DNA of 64,000 bases from Niallia circulans NBRC 13626. GTDB lineage: Bacteria > Bacillota > Bacilli > Bacillales > Cytobacillaceae. The position numbers were made by a program, and so were the translations under genes. The stretch's first letter is position 1, and each line of letters begins with the position of its first letter. The notes below the pieces were generated by a model. That model had not been told where the DNA came from. It made no database searches and saw only the letters and a list, made by a program, of their open reading frames with translations. The stretch is from assembly GCF_001591585.1 (NCBI RefSeq), contig NZ_BCVE01000017.1, positions 1-64,000 of the forward strand. The letters are read 5' to 3'. This document shows positions 62,967-64,000 of the stretch, in pieces.

Positions 62967-63155
62967 ATGAAAAATAAAGTATGCCCAAAATGCAATAGCG
63001 AAGAAATAAAAAAAGGGCTAATGGCAGCAACTGTTGGACAAGTTCATATGTATTCCGAAAAAAACCTTAGGAAGAAACCCTCTCCCATATCAGCAGAATA
63101 TTGTGCTCACTGCGGTTACATTGTAGCCTTATATGTGGACAATCCCAACATTTAG
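62967..63155 (+). CDS. small zinc-ribbon protein, 62 aa
   Basis: A 62-residue protein with two CxxC knuckles (VCPKCNSEE, YCAHCGY), a zinc ribbon likely used to bind nucleic acid or protein. AAGGAGGAC upstream of ATG. Role unknown; such proteins are common and short in Bacilli. Confidence 0.7.
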   Translation: MKNKVCPKCNSEEIKKGLMAATVGQVHMYSEKNLRKKPSPISAEYCAHCGYIVALYVDNPNI

Positions 63156-63229
63156 GATAATTCATTTACTTAAACTTGATTATCAAAATCATAGTTCATT
63201 CCTATGTCAAACGATATTATGATTCAAAA

Positions 63230-63257
63230 AAACAAGCTACTTCTCAGCAGCTTGTTT
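63230..63257 (-). terminator. terminator of the Ger(x)C gene
   Basis: Stem AAACAAGCT/AGCTTGTTT, followed on the minus strand by TTTTG. It lies directly after the stop at 63259. Confidence 0.8.
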
Positions 63258-63258
63258 C

Positions 63259-64000
63259 TTAAGATTGATATTTTGATTGGAGTTTAGGAACACTCTTAAA
63301 GTTTTTCACGTTGATTTCAATATCATCAGTATCCAGCGTCGGAAACGCCTCTTCTTTAGATGATTTCCAAATATCCCGATGATATCGGTAAAGGTAATTC
63401 TCAAATTGATATATCTGCGTCAATTTCCCTGCTTTTTTCATAAGAAGTGTATATTTCTTCTACAAGTTGTTTCTTTAGCTGCTTTTTCATTTTATTAGCA
63501 TTTGTTCTTTTATTCGAAGTTAGAACAGTTGCATCTATATTTATTTTCAGCCCAAAAGAATATTTCTTTTTATCTTTATTTACTACCTGTCTTAATTTCG
63601 GTTTAATCAATTCGATCTCCATTTCATTATTATCAATATCGAGATTTAGCTTAGTACGGACAGTTTCATTGTTTACCCGGATATATCCAGATAAGTCATC
63701 GGTGTTTAAAAAGCCCTTCCAATCTTTCTCTTTAATGAGATGGGCTCCGTTAATAGTTGGGACAACATAATCTTGCTCATCTTCTTTAATTATTTCCTTA
63801 TTCACCACTAGAGATGGCAAAAGAATGGTATTGATTTTTTCGTTAAATTGATACATGAATTTTTGTAAAGTTAAAGGAGGAACCGTAGAGCTTTGATGCT
63901 GCATGGCATCTGGATAACTTATTTGCGACTCATTAAATGGATAATAAAAAGGAATCTTAGCTGTGAATATATCCTCAATAGCCTGATTTGTTCCATAAAC
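63259..64000 (-). pseudogene. spore germination protein, Ger(x)C family, frameshifted, cut by window edge
   Basis: The C-terminal domain of a GerAC-type germinant-receptor lipoprotein. One frame runs from the edge (…NQAIEDIFTAKIPFYY) through TKLNLDIDNNEMEIELIKP to KSREIDADISI-stop at 63401; the true continuation, YQFENYLYRYHRDIW … VKNFKSVPKLQSKY, is in another frame ending at 63259. The frameshift lies around 63405-63425. The upstream part (signal peptide and N-terminal domain) is beyond the window. Either a pseudogene or a sequencing indel. Confidence 0.75.

Overview
The window reads as chromosome of a low-GC, endospore-forming Bacillaceae bacterium (Bacillus/Niallia-like). This rests on AT-rich composition, strong AAGGAGG-type ribosome binding sites, many GTG/TTG starts, a Ger(x)C-type spore germination gene, a SpoVB/MurJ-type flippase, and close resemblance to Bacillus subtilis families (YkkCD, YbcC/YbcF/YbcI, AcoABCL/AcoR, YtrA-type GntR, YfmQ). 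The genus is an inference; there is no rRNA or tRNA in the window to fix it.

Layout. 1-8.9 kb: a lipid-linked precursor flippase, a broken alpha/beta hydrolase, small membrane proteins, two HAD phosphatases and a DUF2268 lipoprotein. 8.9-18.3 kb: an orphan sensor histidine kinase, GNAT, nucleotidyltransferase, sugar-epimerase-like SDR, DinB, a divergent SDR/LysR pair, and a secreted C39-like protease next to a membrane-anchored beta-propeller. 18.5-24.5 kb: a decayed accessory stretch with a dead IS3 element, DinB and dienelactone-hydrolase genes, a regular 41-bp tandem array, and two broken genes. 24.5-31.6 kb: a paired SMR efflux operon with its own TetR and operator, a dead HIT gene, a DUF1835 protein, an Xre module, and an intact IS150-type element sitting inside the Xre operon's terminator. 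31.6-37.3 kb: the dabB-dabA bicarbonate/CO2 uptake operon with a degenerate carbonic-anhydrase homologue and a DUF2294 protein, preceded by a leader containing a complete terminator. 37.5-40.2 kb: small housekeeping-type genes. 40.4-47.5 kb: acoABCL acetoin dehydrogenase genes and an AcoR-like regulator that has lost its sigma-54 contact loop. 47.9-49.8 kb: a GntR-controlled ABC transporter with a perfect 33-bp operator. 50-64 kb: methyltransferase, several GNATs, a broken DJ-1/PfpI gene, a second DUF2268 lipoprotein, an extra DNA polymerase beta clamp, YfmQ, a MocR regulator and a frameshifted Ger(x)C gene running off the right edge.

How the genes work together. Two metabolic modules are intact. 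DabA-DabB should concentrate inorganic carbon using membrane energy. AcoA-B-C-L should cleave acetoin to acetyl-CoA and acetaldehyde with NADH formation under catabolite control (a cre site lies upstream). Around them the accessory genes show heavy single-base decay: at least nine genes are broken, while the large operons are clean.

The most unusual signals are: (1) a 21-copy CAGCC array with strictly alternating 21/20-bp spacing and a second copy of the same family at the left edge; (2) IS150 insertion between the two arms of a terminator; (3) an AcoR-type regulator without GAFTGA or arginine finger, matched by an acoA promoter with no -24/-12 element; (4) a beta-carbonic-anhydrase fold without zinc ligands inside the dab operon; (5) a terminator-bearing dab leader RNA.
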